Origin: Pseudomonas lactucae
Lineage (GTDB): Bacteria > Pseudomonadota > Gammaproteobacteria > Pseudomonadales > Pseudomonadaceae
Direction of reading: 5' to 3'
Length of the DNA stretch: 59,838 bases
Assembly (NCBI RefSeq): GCF_016937615.1
Contig: NZ_JAFHKI010000063.1
Span: 1-59,838 of the forward strand
Shown here: positions 29,296 through 38,132 of the stretch, in pieces
Numbering within the stretch: position 1 is the stretch's first letter
Layout: each line of letters begins with the position of its first letter
The notes under the pieces: generated by a model
Told to the model about the DNA's origin: nothing
The model's input: the letters and a program-made list of their open reading frames with translations, nothing else
Database searches by the model: none
Program-made: the position numbers and the translations under genes

Positions 29296-30954
29296 ATGTA
29301 CGTATACGACGAATACGATCAGCGCATCATCGAGGACCGCGTCAAGCAGTTCCGTGATCAGACCCGACGCTATCTGGCAGGTGAACTGAGCGAAGAAGAG
29401 TTCCGCCCTCTGCGCCTGCAAAATGGCCTTTATGTTCAGCGCTTTGCGCCGATGTTGCGGGTGGCCGTGCCCTATGGCCAACTGACTTCGCGCCAGACCC
29501 GCATGATGGCCAAAATTGCCCGCGACTTCGACAAAGGCTACGCCCACATCAGTACCCGCCAGAACGTGCAGTTCAACTGGCCGGCGCTGGAAGACGTGCC
29601 GGATATCCTGGCCGAACTGGCGACCGTGCAGATGCACGCCATTCAGACCAGCGGTAACTGCCTGCGCAACGTGACCACCGACCAATTCGCCGGGGTTGCC
29701 GCCGACGAACTGATCGACCCACGCCCCTGGTGCGAAATCGTGCGTCAATGGACCACCTTCCACCCGGAATTCGCCTACCTGCCGCGCAAGTTCAAGATCG
29801 CCATCAACGGCTCGACCTCGGACCGTGCGGCCATCGAAGTTCACGACATCGGCCTGGAGCCGGTGTACAACGCCGCAGGCGAGTTGGGCTTCCGTGTGCT
29901 GGTGGGTGGTGGTCTGGGCCGTACGCCGGTGGTGGGCGCGTTTATCAACGAGTTCCTGCCGTGGCAGGACCTGTTGAGCTATCTCGACGCAATCCTGCGG
30001 GTCTACAACCGCTACGGCCGTCGTGACAACAAATACAAGGCCCGGATCAAGATCCTGGTCAAGGCGCTGACGCCCGAGGTGTTCGCCCAGAAAGTCGACG
30101 CCGAGATGGAACACCTGCGCGGTGGCCAGACCACCCTGACCGAAGCCGAAGTGCATCGCGTCGCCAAGCATTTCGTCGACCCCGAGTACAAGGCCCTGAG
30201 CAACCAGGACGCCGAGCTCGCCGCACTTGACCAGCAGCACCCTGGCTTCGCCCGTTGGCGCACGCGCAATACCCTGGCGCACAAAAAACCGGGTTATGTG
30301 GCGGTGACCCTGTCGCTCAAGCCCACCGGTGTCGCCCCTGGCGACATCACCGACAAGCAGCTGGACGCCGTCGCCGACCTGGCCGAGCGTTACAGCTTCG
30401 GCCAACTGCGCACCTCCCACGAACAGAACATCATTCTCGCGGACGTGGAGCAGAGCCAACTGTTCACCCTGTGGGGCGAGCTGCGCGAAGGCGGTTTCGC
30501 CACGCCGAACATCGGCCTGTTGACCGACATCATCTGCTGCCCGGGTGGCGATTTCTGCTCCCTGGCCAACGCCAAGTCGATCCCGATCGCCGAATCGATC
30601 CAGCGCCGTTTCGACGACCTGGACTACCTGTTCGACATCGGCGAGCTGGACCTGAACATCTCCGGTTGCATGAACGCCTGTGGTCACCACCATGTCGGCC
30701 ACATCGGCATCCTGGGCGTGGACAAGAAAGGCGAAGAATTCTACCAAGTGTCCCTGGGTGGCAGCGCCAGCCGCGACGCGAGCCTGGGCAAGATCCTCGG
30801 CCCGTCCTTCGCCCAGGAAGCCATGCCGGAGGTGATCGGCAAACTGATCGATGTGTACATCGAACAGCGCACCGAAGATGAGCGTTTCATTGACACCTAC
30901 CAGCGCATCGGCATTGACCTGTTCAAGGAGCGCGTCTATGCAGCGAATCATTAA
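29296..30954 (+). CDS. cysI: Sulfite reductase hemoprotein subunit CysI
   Basis: 552 residues from MYVYDEYDQRIIEDR at 29296. The upstream 29-residue extension is not family-like. The siroheme/[4Fe-4S] ligands are present as CCPGGDFCSLANAK and SGCMNACGHHH near residues 415-465, and the substrate-site residues lie in STRQNVQFNW and TSGNCLRNVT. It reduces sulfite to sulfide in assimilatory sulfur metabolism. The DUF934 gene overlaps its end by 17 bases. Confidence 0.97.
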   Translation: MYVYDEYDQRIIEDRVKQFRDQTRRYLAGELSEEEFRPLRLQNGLYVQRFAPMLRVAVPYGQLTSRQTRMMAKIARDFDKGYAHISTRQNVQFNWPALEDVPDILAELATVQMHAIQTSGNCLRNVTTDQFAGVAADELIDPRPWCEIVRQWTTFHPEFAYLPRKFKIAINGSTSDRAAIEVHDIGLEPVYNAAGELGFRVLVGGGLGRTPVVGAFINEFLPWQDLLSYLDAILRVYNRYGRRDNKYKARIKILVKALTPEVFAQKVDAEMEHLRGGQTTLTEAEVHRVAKHFVDPEYKALSNQDAELAALDQQHPGFARWRTRNTLAHKKPGYVAVTLSLKPTGVAPGDITDKQLDAVADLAERYSFGQLRTSHEQNIILADVEQSQLFTLWGELREGGFATPNIGLLTDIICCPGGDFCSLANAKSIPIAESIQRRFDDLDYLFDIGELDLNISGCMNACGHHHVGHIGILGVDKKGEEFYQVSLGGSASRDASLGKILGPSFAQEAMPEVIGKLIDVYIEQRTEDERFIDTYQRIGIDLFKERVYAANH

Positions 30955-31432
30955 GAACAACGAAGTCGTCGACGAAACCTGGCACCTGCTGCCCAAGGAC
31001 GCGAGCTTCGACGGCATCTCCAACTGCGACGACCTGATCGTGCCGTTGGCACTGTGGCGCGAACATGGCCACGCCCTCAAGGCCCGCGACGGCGGCCTGG
31101 GCGTGTGGCTGGATGCCGATGAAGAAGCCGAAGAAATCGGTGAAGACGTGGAACATTTCCAAGTCATCGCCCTGAACTTCCCGGCCTTCACCGACGGGCG
31201 CAACTATTCCAACGCACGCCTGCTGCGTGACCGCTACGGTTACAAAGGCGAGCTGCGCGCGATTGGCGACGTGCTGCGCGACCAACTGTTCTACCTGCGC
31301 CGCTGCGGGTTCGATGCCTTCGCCTTGCGCGCCGACAAAGACCCGTACGAAGCGCTGGAAAGCTTAAAGGACTTCTCGGTGACCTATCAGGCAGCCACCG
31401 ATGAGCCGTTGCCGCTTTTTCGGCGCCGCTGA
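30938..31432 (+). CDS. DUF934 protein, CysI partner
   Basis: 164 residues from MQRIIKNNEVVDETWHLL at 30938; the overlap with cysI implies translational coupling. DUF934 signatures include LIVPLALWREH, the GVWLDADEEAEEI block and FPAFTDGRNYSNARLLRDRYGYKGELRAIGDVLRDQ. It is nearly always next to ferredoxin-type sulfite reductase genes in proteobacteria, and a role as electron-transfer or assembly partner is proposed. It ends next to a REP hairpin. Confidence 0.92.
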   Translation: MQRIIKNNEVVDETWHLLPKDASFDGISNCDDLIVPLALWREHGHALKARDGGLGVWLDADEEAEEIGEDVEHFQVIALNFPAFTDGRNYSNARLLRDRYGYKGELRAIGDVLRDQLFYLRRCGFDAFALRADKDPYEALESLKDFSVTYQAATDEPLPLFRRR

Positions 31433-31439
31433 GTAATAA

Positions 31440-31472
31440 ATGTGGGAGGGGGCTTGCTCCCTCACACATTGG
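31440..31472. repeat. REP-like hairpin after cysI-DUF934
   Basis: 'tgtgggagggggcttgctcc' followed by 'ctcacaca': the group-typical repeat, able to form a hairpin; probably serves as the 3' end of the cysI transcript. Confidence 0.6.
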
Positions 31473-31485
31473 AATATCAGCACGT

Positions 31486-31896
31486 TCAGGATTGCGGGTT
31501 GAGTTTGATCGACGCCAACATCTGTTTCTGTCCCATGGTGCACGGCACACCTTCCGGCTGCGCCCGTACCGCCTCGATCACGCCTACCAATTGCCCCTTG
31601 TTATAGGCCAACTGCGCCTGCATGTCTTCGATCTGCGTCACCTTGCGCTCCAACGCCTCGATCAATTCCTCGCGCTTGTGCTCGCCGGGCGCCGGCATCA
31701 ACGCCTTGAGTTCCTGCAAGGTAAACCCGGCCTGTTGCGCGCTCTGGATCAACTGCAGAGTCTGTAACGCCTCGGGCGCATAGCGCCGATAGCCGTTGGC
31801 CTGGCGCCCCACTTGGCTGATCAGGCCTTGGGCTTCATAAAAGCGGATACGCGACGCCGCCAAACCACTCTGTTTTGCCAGCTCACCGATATTCAT
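31486..31896 (-). CDS. MerR-family transcriptional regulator
   Basis: 136 residues from ATG 31896 (a GTG lies directly before it). The MerR winged-helix signature is clear: IGELAKQSGLAASRIRFYEAQGLI, then NGYRRYAPEALQTLQLI, and a long coiled dimerisation helix. The effector end has a single Cys (VPCTMGQ), so it does not look like a classical mercury or copper sensor; redox or electrophile sensing is possible. It is divergent from the flavin oxidoreductase gene, with a MerR-type operator between them. Confidence 0.92.
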   Translation of the reverse strand: MNIGELAKQSGLAASRIRFYEAQGLISQVGRQANGYRRYAPEALQTLQLIQSAQQAGFTLQELKALMPAPGEHKREELIEALERKVTQIEDMQAQLAYNKGQLVGVIEAVRAQPEGVPCTMGQKQMLASIKLNPQS

Positions 31897-31908
31897 CACA
31901 ACGCCTGT

Positions 31909-31939
31909 TTGACATTAAAGTTAACTTTAAGCTTAGCCT
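31909..31939 (+). promoter_or_regulatory. MerR-type operator-promoter with 19-base spacer
   Basis: TTGACA (31909-31914) is separated by exactly 19 bases from TAGCCT (31934-31939), and the spacer contains the perfect 16-base palindrome TTAAAGTTAACTTTAA (31915-31930). An overlong spacer holding the operator is the hallmark of MerR-activated promoters. It reads toward the flavin oxidoreductase gene. The -10 is poor, as expected for an activator-dependent promoter. Confidence 0.75.
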
Positions 31940-31967
31940 GAGGCCTCCCCCGCTCAGGAGTCAACCC

Positions 31968-33200
31968 ATGTCACCCTTTGAAGCCCTGCAATTGCCCAAC
32001 GGCCAAGTCATCTCCAACCGCATCGCCAAGGCCGCGATGGAAGAGAATATGGCGGATATCAATCAGGCGCCGTCGCGCGAACTGATGCAGCTTTACCAAA
32101 CCTGGGCGGATGGTGAACCCGGCTTGCTGATCACCGGCAACGTGATGATCGACCGTCGCGCGATGACCGGCCCCGGCGGCGTTGCGCTGGAAAATGAGCA
32201 GCACCTGGACCGCTTTCGCGAATGGGCCGACGTGGCCCGGGCCAAGGGCGTGCACTTCTGGGTGCAGCTTAGCCATCCCGGACGCCAGACCATGGCCAAT
32301 CTGGGTCAGCAAGCCCTGGCACCGTCGGCCATTGCCCTCGACCTCGGCAGTTTTTCCAAAATGTTCGCCAAACCCAAGGCCATGACCGAAAGCGAGATCC
32401 AGGATGTGATCCAGCGCTTCGCCACCAGTGCGCGCCTGGCCGAGAACGCCGGGTTTACCGGGGTACAGATCCACGGCGCCCACGGCTATTTGCTGAGCCA
32501 GTTCCTCTCGCCCTTGAGTAACCACCGTACCGACCGCTGGGGTGGTTCGCTGGAAAACCGTGCGCGGCTGCTGCTGGAAGTGATCCACGCCGTGCGCGCC
32601 AACGTCAGCCCATCGTTTTGCGTGGGGCTCAAACTCAATTCGGCGGATTTCCAGCGCGGCGGTTTCGATGAAGCCGATGCGCGCGCGGTAGTGGAAATGC
32701 TCAATCCTTTGCCCATCGATTTGCTCGAATTGTCCGGCGGCAGCTATGAAGCCCCAGCGATGCAAGGTGAGGCGCGGGACGGTCGCACCCTGGCCCGTGA
32801 AGCGTACTTCCTCGAATTTGCCGCGCAAATGGCCAGTGTCGCCCGCATGCCCCTGATGGTCACCGGTGGCATTCGCCGCCTGCCCATCGTGCAGCAAGTG
32901 CTCGACAGCGGTATCGCCATGGCCGGTATCGCCACCGCCCTGACCCTGGAACCGCAACTGATCAGGCACTGGCGCGAAGGCCGCGACCCCGATCCGCAAC
33001 TCAAACCGATCGACTGGAAACGCAAGCCCCTGGCCTCACTCGCCACCCTGGCCGTGGTGCGCGACCAAATGCGCCGCCTGAGCCGTGGCCGCCAACCCAA
33101 TGCCAAGGCCGCCCCCTGGCTGGCCCTGGCGTGTGACCAATGGTTTACCGCTCGGCGCACCCGCCAATATCGGGCGGCCATGACACAAACTTCACATTAA
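31968..33200 (+). CDS. NADH:flavin oxidoreductase, Old Yellow Enzyme family
   Basis: 410 residues from MSPFEALQLPNGQVISNRI at 31968 with 'caggag' 8 bases upstream. OYE-family motifs are present: the HGAHGYLLSQFLSPLSNHR stretch, DRWGGSLENRARLLLEVI, and the phosphate-binding VTGGIRR. It is an FMN enzyme that reduces alkenes of enones or similar electrophiles with NAD(P)H. The divergent MerR gene and the palindromic promoter suggest induction by an electrophilic compound. Confidence 0.93.
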   Translation: MSPFEALQLPNGQVISNRIAKAAMEENMADINQAPSRELMQLYQTWADGEPGLLITGNVMIDRRAMTGPGGVALENEQHLDRFREWADVARAKGVHFWVQLSHPGRQTMANLGQQALAPSAIALDLGSFSKMFAKPKAMTESEIQDVIQRFATSARLAENAGFTGVQIHGAHGYLLSQFLSPLSNHRTDRWGGSLENRARLLLEVIHAVRANVSPSFCVGLKLNSADFQRGGFDEADARAVVEMLNPLPIDLLELSGGSYEAPAMQGEARDGRTLAREAYFLEFAAQMASVARMPLMVTGGIRRLPIVQQVLDSGIAMAGIATALTLEPQLIRHWREGRDPDPQLKPIDWKRKPLASLATLAVVRDQMRRLSRGRQPNAKAAPWLALACDQWFTARRTRQYRAAMTQTSH

Positions 33201-33277
33201 CAACGGAGCATTCGCCGTGATCGAGCTGTCCCCTATTGATCAGCAGCCTTTAACCTCACTGACGATTGGAGTGCTTC

Positions 33278-35002
33278 ATGGCGAAAATCAACCTGGCCCA
33301 GCAATTGGCAACCACCCTTGAACAGGCGGGCATCAAGCGCATCTGGGGCCTGACCGGCGACAGCCTCAACGGCCTCACCGATGCCCTGCGCAGCATGGAC
33401 AGGATCGAGTGGATGCATGTGCGCCACGAAGAAGTCGCCGCCTTCGCCGCCGGTGCCGAAGCGGCCGCCACGGGCGAACTGACGGTGTGCGCCGGCAGTT
33501 GCGGGCCGGGTAACCTGCACTTGATCAATGGTTTGTTCGACTGCCATCGCAACCATGTGCCGGTGCTGGCGATTGCCGCGCAAATCCCATCCTCGGAGAT
33601 CGGCCTCAACTATTTCCAGGAGACCCATCCCCAGGAGTTGTTCAAGGAGTGCAGCCACTTTATCGAACTGGTGAGCAACCCCGAGCAAATGCCCCAGGTG
33701 CTGCACCGCGCCATGCGCTCGGCGATCCTCAATCGCGGCGTGGCGGTGGTGGTGATCCCTGGGGATGTTTCGCTGCTGGAGGTGGAGGACAAGCTCAAGC
33801 CCTGGCCCACCCTGCACGCGCCGCGCACCTTGCCGGCAGAGGCGGACCTGGTGCAACTGAGTGAGATCCTCAGCGGCAGTGAGAAAGTCACCCTGTTGTG
33901 CGGCAGCGGCTGTGCCGGTGCCCACGCGCAAGTGGTGGCCCTGGCTGACACACTCGGCGCGCCGGTGGTGCATGCCTTGCGCGGCAAGGAACATGTGGAA
34001 TGGGACAACCCGTTTGACGTCGGCATGACTGGCCTGATCGGCTTCAGCTCCGGCTACCACGCCATGCTCAATTGCGACACGCTGATCATGCTCGGCACCG
34101 ATTTCCCCTATCGCCAGTTCTACCCTACCGACGCGAAGATCATCCAGATCGACCGCGACCCTCAGGCACTCGGCCGCCGCGCCACACTGGACCTGGGCAT
34201 TGCCGCCGACGTGAGTGAGACCCTCGACGCCCTGTTGCCGCGCCTGACCCGCCAGAGCGATCGCAGCTTTCTCGACACCTCGTTGAAACACTATGAAAAA
34301 GCCCGCCAGGGCCTGGATGACCTGGCGCAACCGTCCAAGGCCAACCGGCCGATTCATCCGCAATATGTGGCGCGATTGCTCAGCGAACTGGCAGACGACG
34401 ACGCGATTTTCACCGCCGACGTAGGTTCACCCACCGTCTGGGCCGCACGGTATCTGAAGATGAACGGCAAGCGCCGCCTGATCGGGTCGTTCAACCATGG
34501 CTCCATGGCCAACGCCATGCCCCAGGCCATCGGCGCACAGGCCGCGTTCCCTGGACGGCAGGTGATTTCCATGTCCGGCGACGGCGGTTTCGCCATGTTG
34601 ATGGGGGACTTCATCTCACTGGCGCAGCTGAAATTGCCGGTAAAGGTCATCGTGTTCGATAACTCATCCCTGGGCTTTGTCGCCATGGAAATGAAAGCCG
34701 CCGGCTATCTGGACACCGGTACCGAGCTGAAAAACCCGGACTTTGCGGCGATGTCCAACGCCATGGGCATCCTCGGTATTCGCGTGGAGCAATCCGAAGA
34801 CCTGGAGCCGGCCCTGCGCCGCGCCCTGGCCCATGACGGTCCGGTATTGGTGGACGTGGTGACCGCCACCCAGGAACTGGTGATGCCGCCGAGCATCAAG
34901 CTGGAACAGGCCAAGGGCTTCAGCCTGTATATGCTCAAGGCGGTGATGAGTGGGCGCGGGGATGAGGTGATTGAGTTGGCTCGGACCAACTGGTTGCGCT
35001 GA
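33278..35002 (+). CDS. poxB: Pyruvate dehydrogenase (quinone), PoxB-like ThDP enzyme
   Basis: 574 residues from [19 protein letters not shown] at 33278; E. coli PoxB has 572. The N-terminal ThDP glutamate lies in [16 protein letters not shown], the central FAD-binding domain has [13 protein letters not shown] and DFPYRQFYP, and the C-terminal ThDP motif is [13 protein letters not shown] to IVFDNSS. It decarboxylates pyruvate to acetate and passes electrons to quinone at the membrane. No close operon partner is seen; a REP-like hairpin follows. Confidence 0.92.
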   Translation: MAKINLAQQLATTLEQAGIKRIWGLTGDSLNGLTDALRSMDRIEWMHVRHEEVAAFAAGAEAAATGELTVCAGSCGPGNLHLINGLFDCHRNHVPVLAIAAQIPSSEIGLNYFQETHPQELFKECSHFIELVSNPEQMPQVLHRAMRSAILNRGVAVVVIPGDVSLLEVEDKLKPWPTLHAPRTLPAEADLVQLSEILSGSEKVTLLCGSGCAGAHAQVVALADTLGAPVVHALRGKEHVEWDNPFDVGMTGLIGFSSGYHAMLNCDTLIMLGTDFPYRQFYPTDAKIIQIDRDPQALGRRATLDLGIAADVSETLDALLPRLTRQSDRSFLDTSLKHYEKARQGLDDLAQPSKANRPIHPQYVARLLSELADDDAIFTADVGSPTVWAARYLKMNGKRRLIGSFNHGSMANAMPQAIGAQAAFPGRQVISMSGDGGFAMLMGDFISLAQLKLPVKVIVFDNSSLGFVAMEMKAAGYLDTGTELKNPDFAAMSNAMGILGIRVEQSEDLEPALRRALAHDGPVLVDVVTATQELVMPPSIKLEQAKGFSLYMLKAVMSGRGDEVIELARTNWLR

Positions 35003-35009
35003 ACCAAAC

Positions 35010-35036
35010 ATGTGGGAGGAGCCCCCTCCCACATTG
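35010..35036. repeat. REP-like hairpin after poxB
   Basis: 'atgtgggagg' and 'cctcccacat' form a near-perfect inverted repeat in the space between converging poxB and the FMN reductase gene. Confidence 0.6.
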
Positions 35037-35050
35037 GCCCTCACTCCCCT

Positions 35051-35607
35051 TCAGCCCTTCTGTTTTTCCACCCATTGGCCGTAGGCATCGATAAATGCCT
35101 GCAAGAATGGCTTGGTCTTTTCCGATACCTTGCCGGACTCATCAAACACATTGCCCGCGCCACCCAGGTAGGCTTCCGGCTGCTGCATGCACCACACGTC
35201 CAGGAACACCAGGGACTGGCGCAGGTGGTGGTTGGCGCCAAACCCGCCAATCGCACCCGGCGACACGCTGATGATCGCTCCCGGCTTGCCGCTCCAGGCA
35301 CTTTGCCCGTAAGGGCGCGAACCCACGTCAATCGCATTTTTCAACGGGGCCGGCACGAACGGTTGTATTCCGGGGTCACGAACAGCACCGCGTCGGATGA
35401 GCTCACTTGCTTACGGAAAGTACTGTAGGCTGCCGGCGGTGAATCACCGTCGATGTCCTCGTTGTAGAGTGGCAAATCGCCGATTTCCACAATGTTCAAC
35501 TGCAGATTGGCAGGGGCCAGTTCGGCCAACGCCAGGGCGACCTTGCGGTTGATCGACTGTTTTCTCAAGCTGCCAACCAGGACGGCAATCGTGTAGACCT
35601 TGCTCAT
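35051..35607 (-). CDS. NADPH-dependent FMN reductase (frame broken once)
   Basis: 185 residues when rejoined. The start is MSKVYTIAVLVGSLRKQSIN at 35607 with the flavin phosphate loop GSLRKQS; the NADPH/flavin motif FVTPEYNRS is followed by VPAPLKNAIDVGSRP. One G is missing at about 35362 (TCG-TGCC should read TCGGTGCC), which splits it into frames 35607-35362 and 35362-35051. After the break, SGKPGAIISVSPGAIGGFGA and the remainder match the chromate/quinone reductase family. Likely role: reduction of quinones, flavins or azo compounds. Length and content are normal once repaired. Confidence 0.87.
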
Positions 35608-35836
35608 TGAGGTTTCCCCGATGTCTGACTAAAGGAGCTTGTAGTTATAGAGACTTCGCGGCGGCTTCACCAGAGGGCTTTGAGATTCTCCTCGAGTGTT
35701 TGCCTTACAGCACACCGCGTAAGAAACGTCTTAACAAACCAACGAATAGTATTTTTTTTCCGTAGGCAAACTACCTCTCTTTATGACGGTCTACACCACC
35801 GTATATCGAGTGTTTATCTCCAGAGGTTCTAAACAG

Positions 35837-36073
35837 ATGGCAGCAGTACTTGTCGGACAGTTCCATGCCAGAGACGCGGAAGGCCGTGTTTATTCAGTGC
35901 ATGAGTTCCAGGAATCCAACCCGGCGCACGGCGACCTGGCTGGCTCGGCGCCCACCGTTACCTACAAGCTGGCCATTGGCGACCGTGTAGAAAAACTGGA
36001 AGGCGATGAGTTCAAACTGATTCAGTCGGGCACTATTCTTGTCCGCGAGTCGCAAACCACCCGCGCGTCATAA
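35837..36073 (+). CDS. Conserved hypothetical protein, 78 residues
   Basis: Starts MAAVLVGQFHARDAEGR at 35837; an upstream 18-residue extension starting with another ATG is less likely because 'ccagaggttc' lies just before the inner ATG. It is a small soluble protein with a mostly beta pattern (VYSVHEFQES, TVTYKLAIGDRVEKL, EFKLIQSGTILVR), perhaps a small barrel. Family not recognised. A poly-T stretch around 35750 lies upstream. Confidence 0.7.
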   Translation: MAAVLVGQFHARDAEGRVYSVHEFQESNPAHGDLAGSAPTVTYKLAIGDRVEKLEGDEFKLIQSGTILVRESQTTRAS

Positions 36074-36134
36074 GCGCCCGCCTTAACGACCTGCTCAGTC
36101 CTGGCCATTGATGGCATTGACTGGGCCGGCGGGA

Positions 36135-36473
36135 TCAAGGGCGACGGATCTCCGTCACTTCCATGCCCTGCTCGCCCTGTTTGAGCGTGACCATCAAGTG
36201 CCCCCGCTCGCCTTCTACGGCGTACATCGAGCGCGTATAGCCCGACTTGTCGTAGGCGGGATACGCCTGCACCTGCCTGACCAGCGTGATACCCAGCACC
36301 GCCCCCACCTGCTCGGCGACCTGTTCCTGGGAACCGATGAACGCTTCAAGCGCCTGGGTTTGCGGCGTGACTTCGTCTTGATTGCGCAAGAGATAAGCAG
36401 CCACACAGCCGACGGTCACCAGGACCACCAGTTGCTTGACCGTTACCCCGAGAAATATCGAGGGTAGACGCAT
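36135..36473 (-). CDS. Hypothetical membrane-anchored protein, 112 residues
   Basis: From MRLPSIFLGVTVKQLV at 36473. One N-terminal transmembrane helix (about residues 7-26) is followed by a soluble alpha/beta domain with an YPAYDKSGYTRSMYAV stretch and a charged end EVTEIRRP. It is divergent from the LysR gene with 180 bases between. Function unknown. Confidence 0.65.
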   Translation of the reverse strand: MRLPSIFLGVTVKQLVVLVTVGCVAAYLLRNQDEVTPQTQALEAFIGSQEQVAEQVGAVLGITLVRQVQAYPAYDKSGYTRSMYAVEGERGHLMVTLKQGEQGMEVTEIRRP

Positions 36474-36654
36474 GTGAGACCAGACCTGTTTTTGTTGTAA
36501 GTGCCGGCGAACCGGCATTGGTCGTTGATGATCGATGCGTCATTCTAGTGGGGTCGTGGCCGAACGCCAGAGCCGCAGGCGACCTGCGCAGTCTTTTTTG
36601 CGCACACGCCCCTGGGCCATTGAATCCCCACCGCACTGCACATAGACTCCGGCC

Positions 36655-37547
36655 ATGCGTTTACGTCATATCGAAGTGATTCAGGCCATCTTGCAGACCG
36701 GACACCTCGGCACGGCCGCCGAATGGTTGCAACTTCCCGTGGGCGATGTGGACGCGGCGCTCCAGGAGGCGGAGTTGCAATTGGGCTTCATGCTGTTTGC
36801 CAGCGTTCGCGGGCGCTTGCAGGCGACGCGGGAAACCCTGGAGTTGCAGGCGGCAATCGCCCATGTGTATGAAGCACTGGAGCCGGCGCAACGCCTGGCC
36901 AGCCGCCTCAAACACCATCATGCCCCGACCTTGCGCGCCCTGTGCACCCCGCCCCTTGCCAATCAACTGTTGCCGCAGAGCATTGCCGTTCTGCGCCGAC
37001 GCTTCCAGGACACGCCGTGCAACCTGTCGAGCCAGCCAACCCGAGAAATCGTCAGGAGCCTGCTGCTGCATGAGGCGGATGTCGGCTTGAGCCTGCATGA
37101 CCCGGAACATCCGCAGATCCACAGCCGCGTGCTGGCCCAGGGCAAACTGCAATTGCTCGCCCCCCACGGTTGGCTGAAACCCAGGCAGAAGTACATCGCC
37201 TTGCAGGACCTGGCCGGCAATCGATGATCGGGCTCGAAGGCCAGGACCCACTGAGCCGCGCGCTGGATGCCAAACTGCAAGCCTTGCGCCCGCTGCCGGT
37301 GGTACAGACGCGGGTGCAGACCTACCAGATGATGCGCAGCATGGTCGAAGCGGGAGAAGGCCTGGCGATTGTCGACCCGTTTACCGCGTTCGGTGCGCGC
37401 GAGGCCGGGCTGGACGCCTGCCCGGTGTCACCGCCGTTGACGATCAGCCTGTATGCGCTGACGCTCAAGGAAGGCGTGGCTTCGCCGGCGTTGAATGCAC
37501 TGTTGGACATCGTCACGCAAAAAGCTGAAAGCCTGTTGGCCGGTTAA
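36655..37547 (+). CDS. LysR-family transcriptional regulator (frame broken once)
   Basis: 297 residues when rejoined, the usual LysR size. The N-terminal helix-turn-helix is MRLRHIEVIQAILQTGHLGTAAEWL. The effector domain covers PPLANQLLPQSIAVLRRRF to LTISLYALTLKEG. One C is missing at about 37217 (GGCCGGC-AATCG), so the frame stops after LQDLAG. The second piece resumes as QSMIGLEGQDPLSRALDAKL and includes SMVEAGEGLAIVDPF. The stop shares TTAA with the converging acetyltransferase gene. Target unknown. Confidence 0.85.
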
Positions 37548-38130
37548 GTCTTGTCGACGTCGGTTTTGAACAGCCGATACCAGAAAATCGCTACTTCGCG
37601 GGTCTGCGGATCGATGCCGCGATAGCGCAGGTGGTCAATGCCGCCCATTACATAGCCGCAACGCTCATATAAACGGCAGGCTCCCAGGTTATTGTTCTGG
37701 GTTTCGAGCATCATGCCCGGCAGGTTTTTCTTGCGACTCCAGAACTGCGCCACGTCCAGCAACGCCTTGGCCACACCGTGCCGGCGCGCGGGCAACACCA
37801 CGGCCAACTCATCGACATGGGCAAAACCGTTCCAATTGGTGCTCACCACGACATGCCCCACCGGACGATCGTCCAGGTAGGCCATGAAGATCGCACTGTC
37901 TGGCGCATCGCGAAAACTGGCGAACTCCTCGGGATCGATCCGTAGCACTTGCGGTACGGCAAGATGCGATCCACAGGCCATTGATCGACCCGCTTCCCCA
38001 TCTGCGGCTCACTGTAGGCGCTGACCTCGAAGCTGAAGTCATTGCCCCACACATAGGCGTCAAAGCCTTCGTCGGCGACCCGCACACTGAGCCCTGGGTA
38101 CTTCGGGTTCATTACAGCTTGCATAAACAT
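37544..38130 (-). CDS. GNAT-family N-acetyltransferase (frame broken once)
   Basis: 195 residues when rejoined, from MFMQAVMNPKYPGLSVRV at 38130. The acetyl-CoA loop of motif A is seen as ARRHGVAKALLDVAQFW, and motif B as ACRLYERCGYVMGG. The N-terminal FSFEVSAYSEPQMGKRV block resembles streptothricin-type acetyltransferases. One base is missing at about 37933 (TACGG-ATCGAT), which splits the N- and C-terminal halves. Substrate unknown. The C-terminal half has the whole catalytic core. Confidence 0.82.
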
Positions 38131-38132
38131 CC

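Noticed and set aside
29203..31203. 666-residue minus-strand frame opposite cysI
   Set aside because: Shadow of cysI, which has all cofactor ligands.
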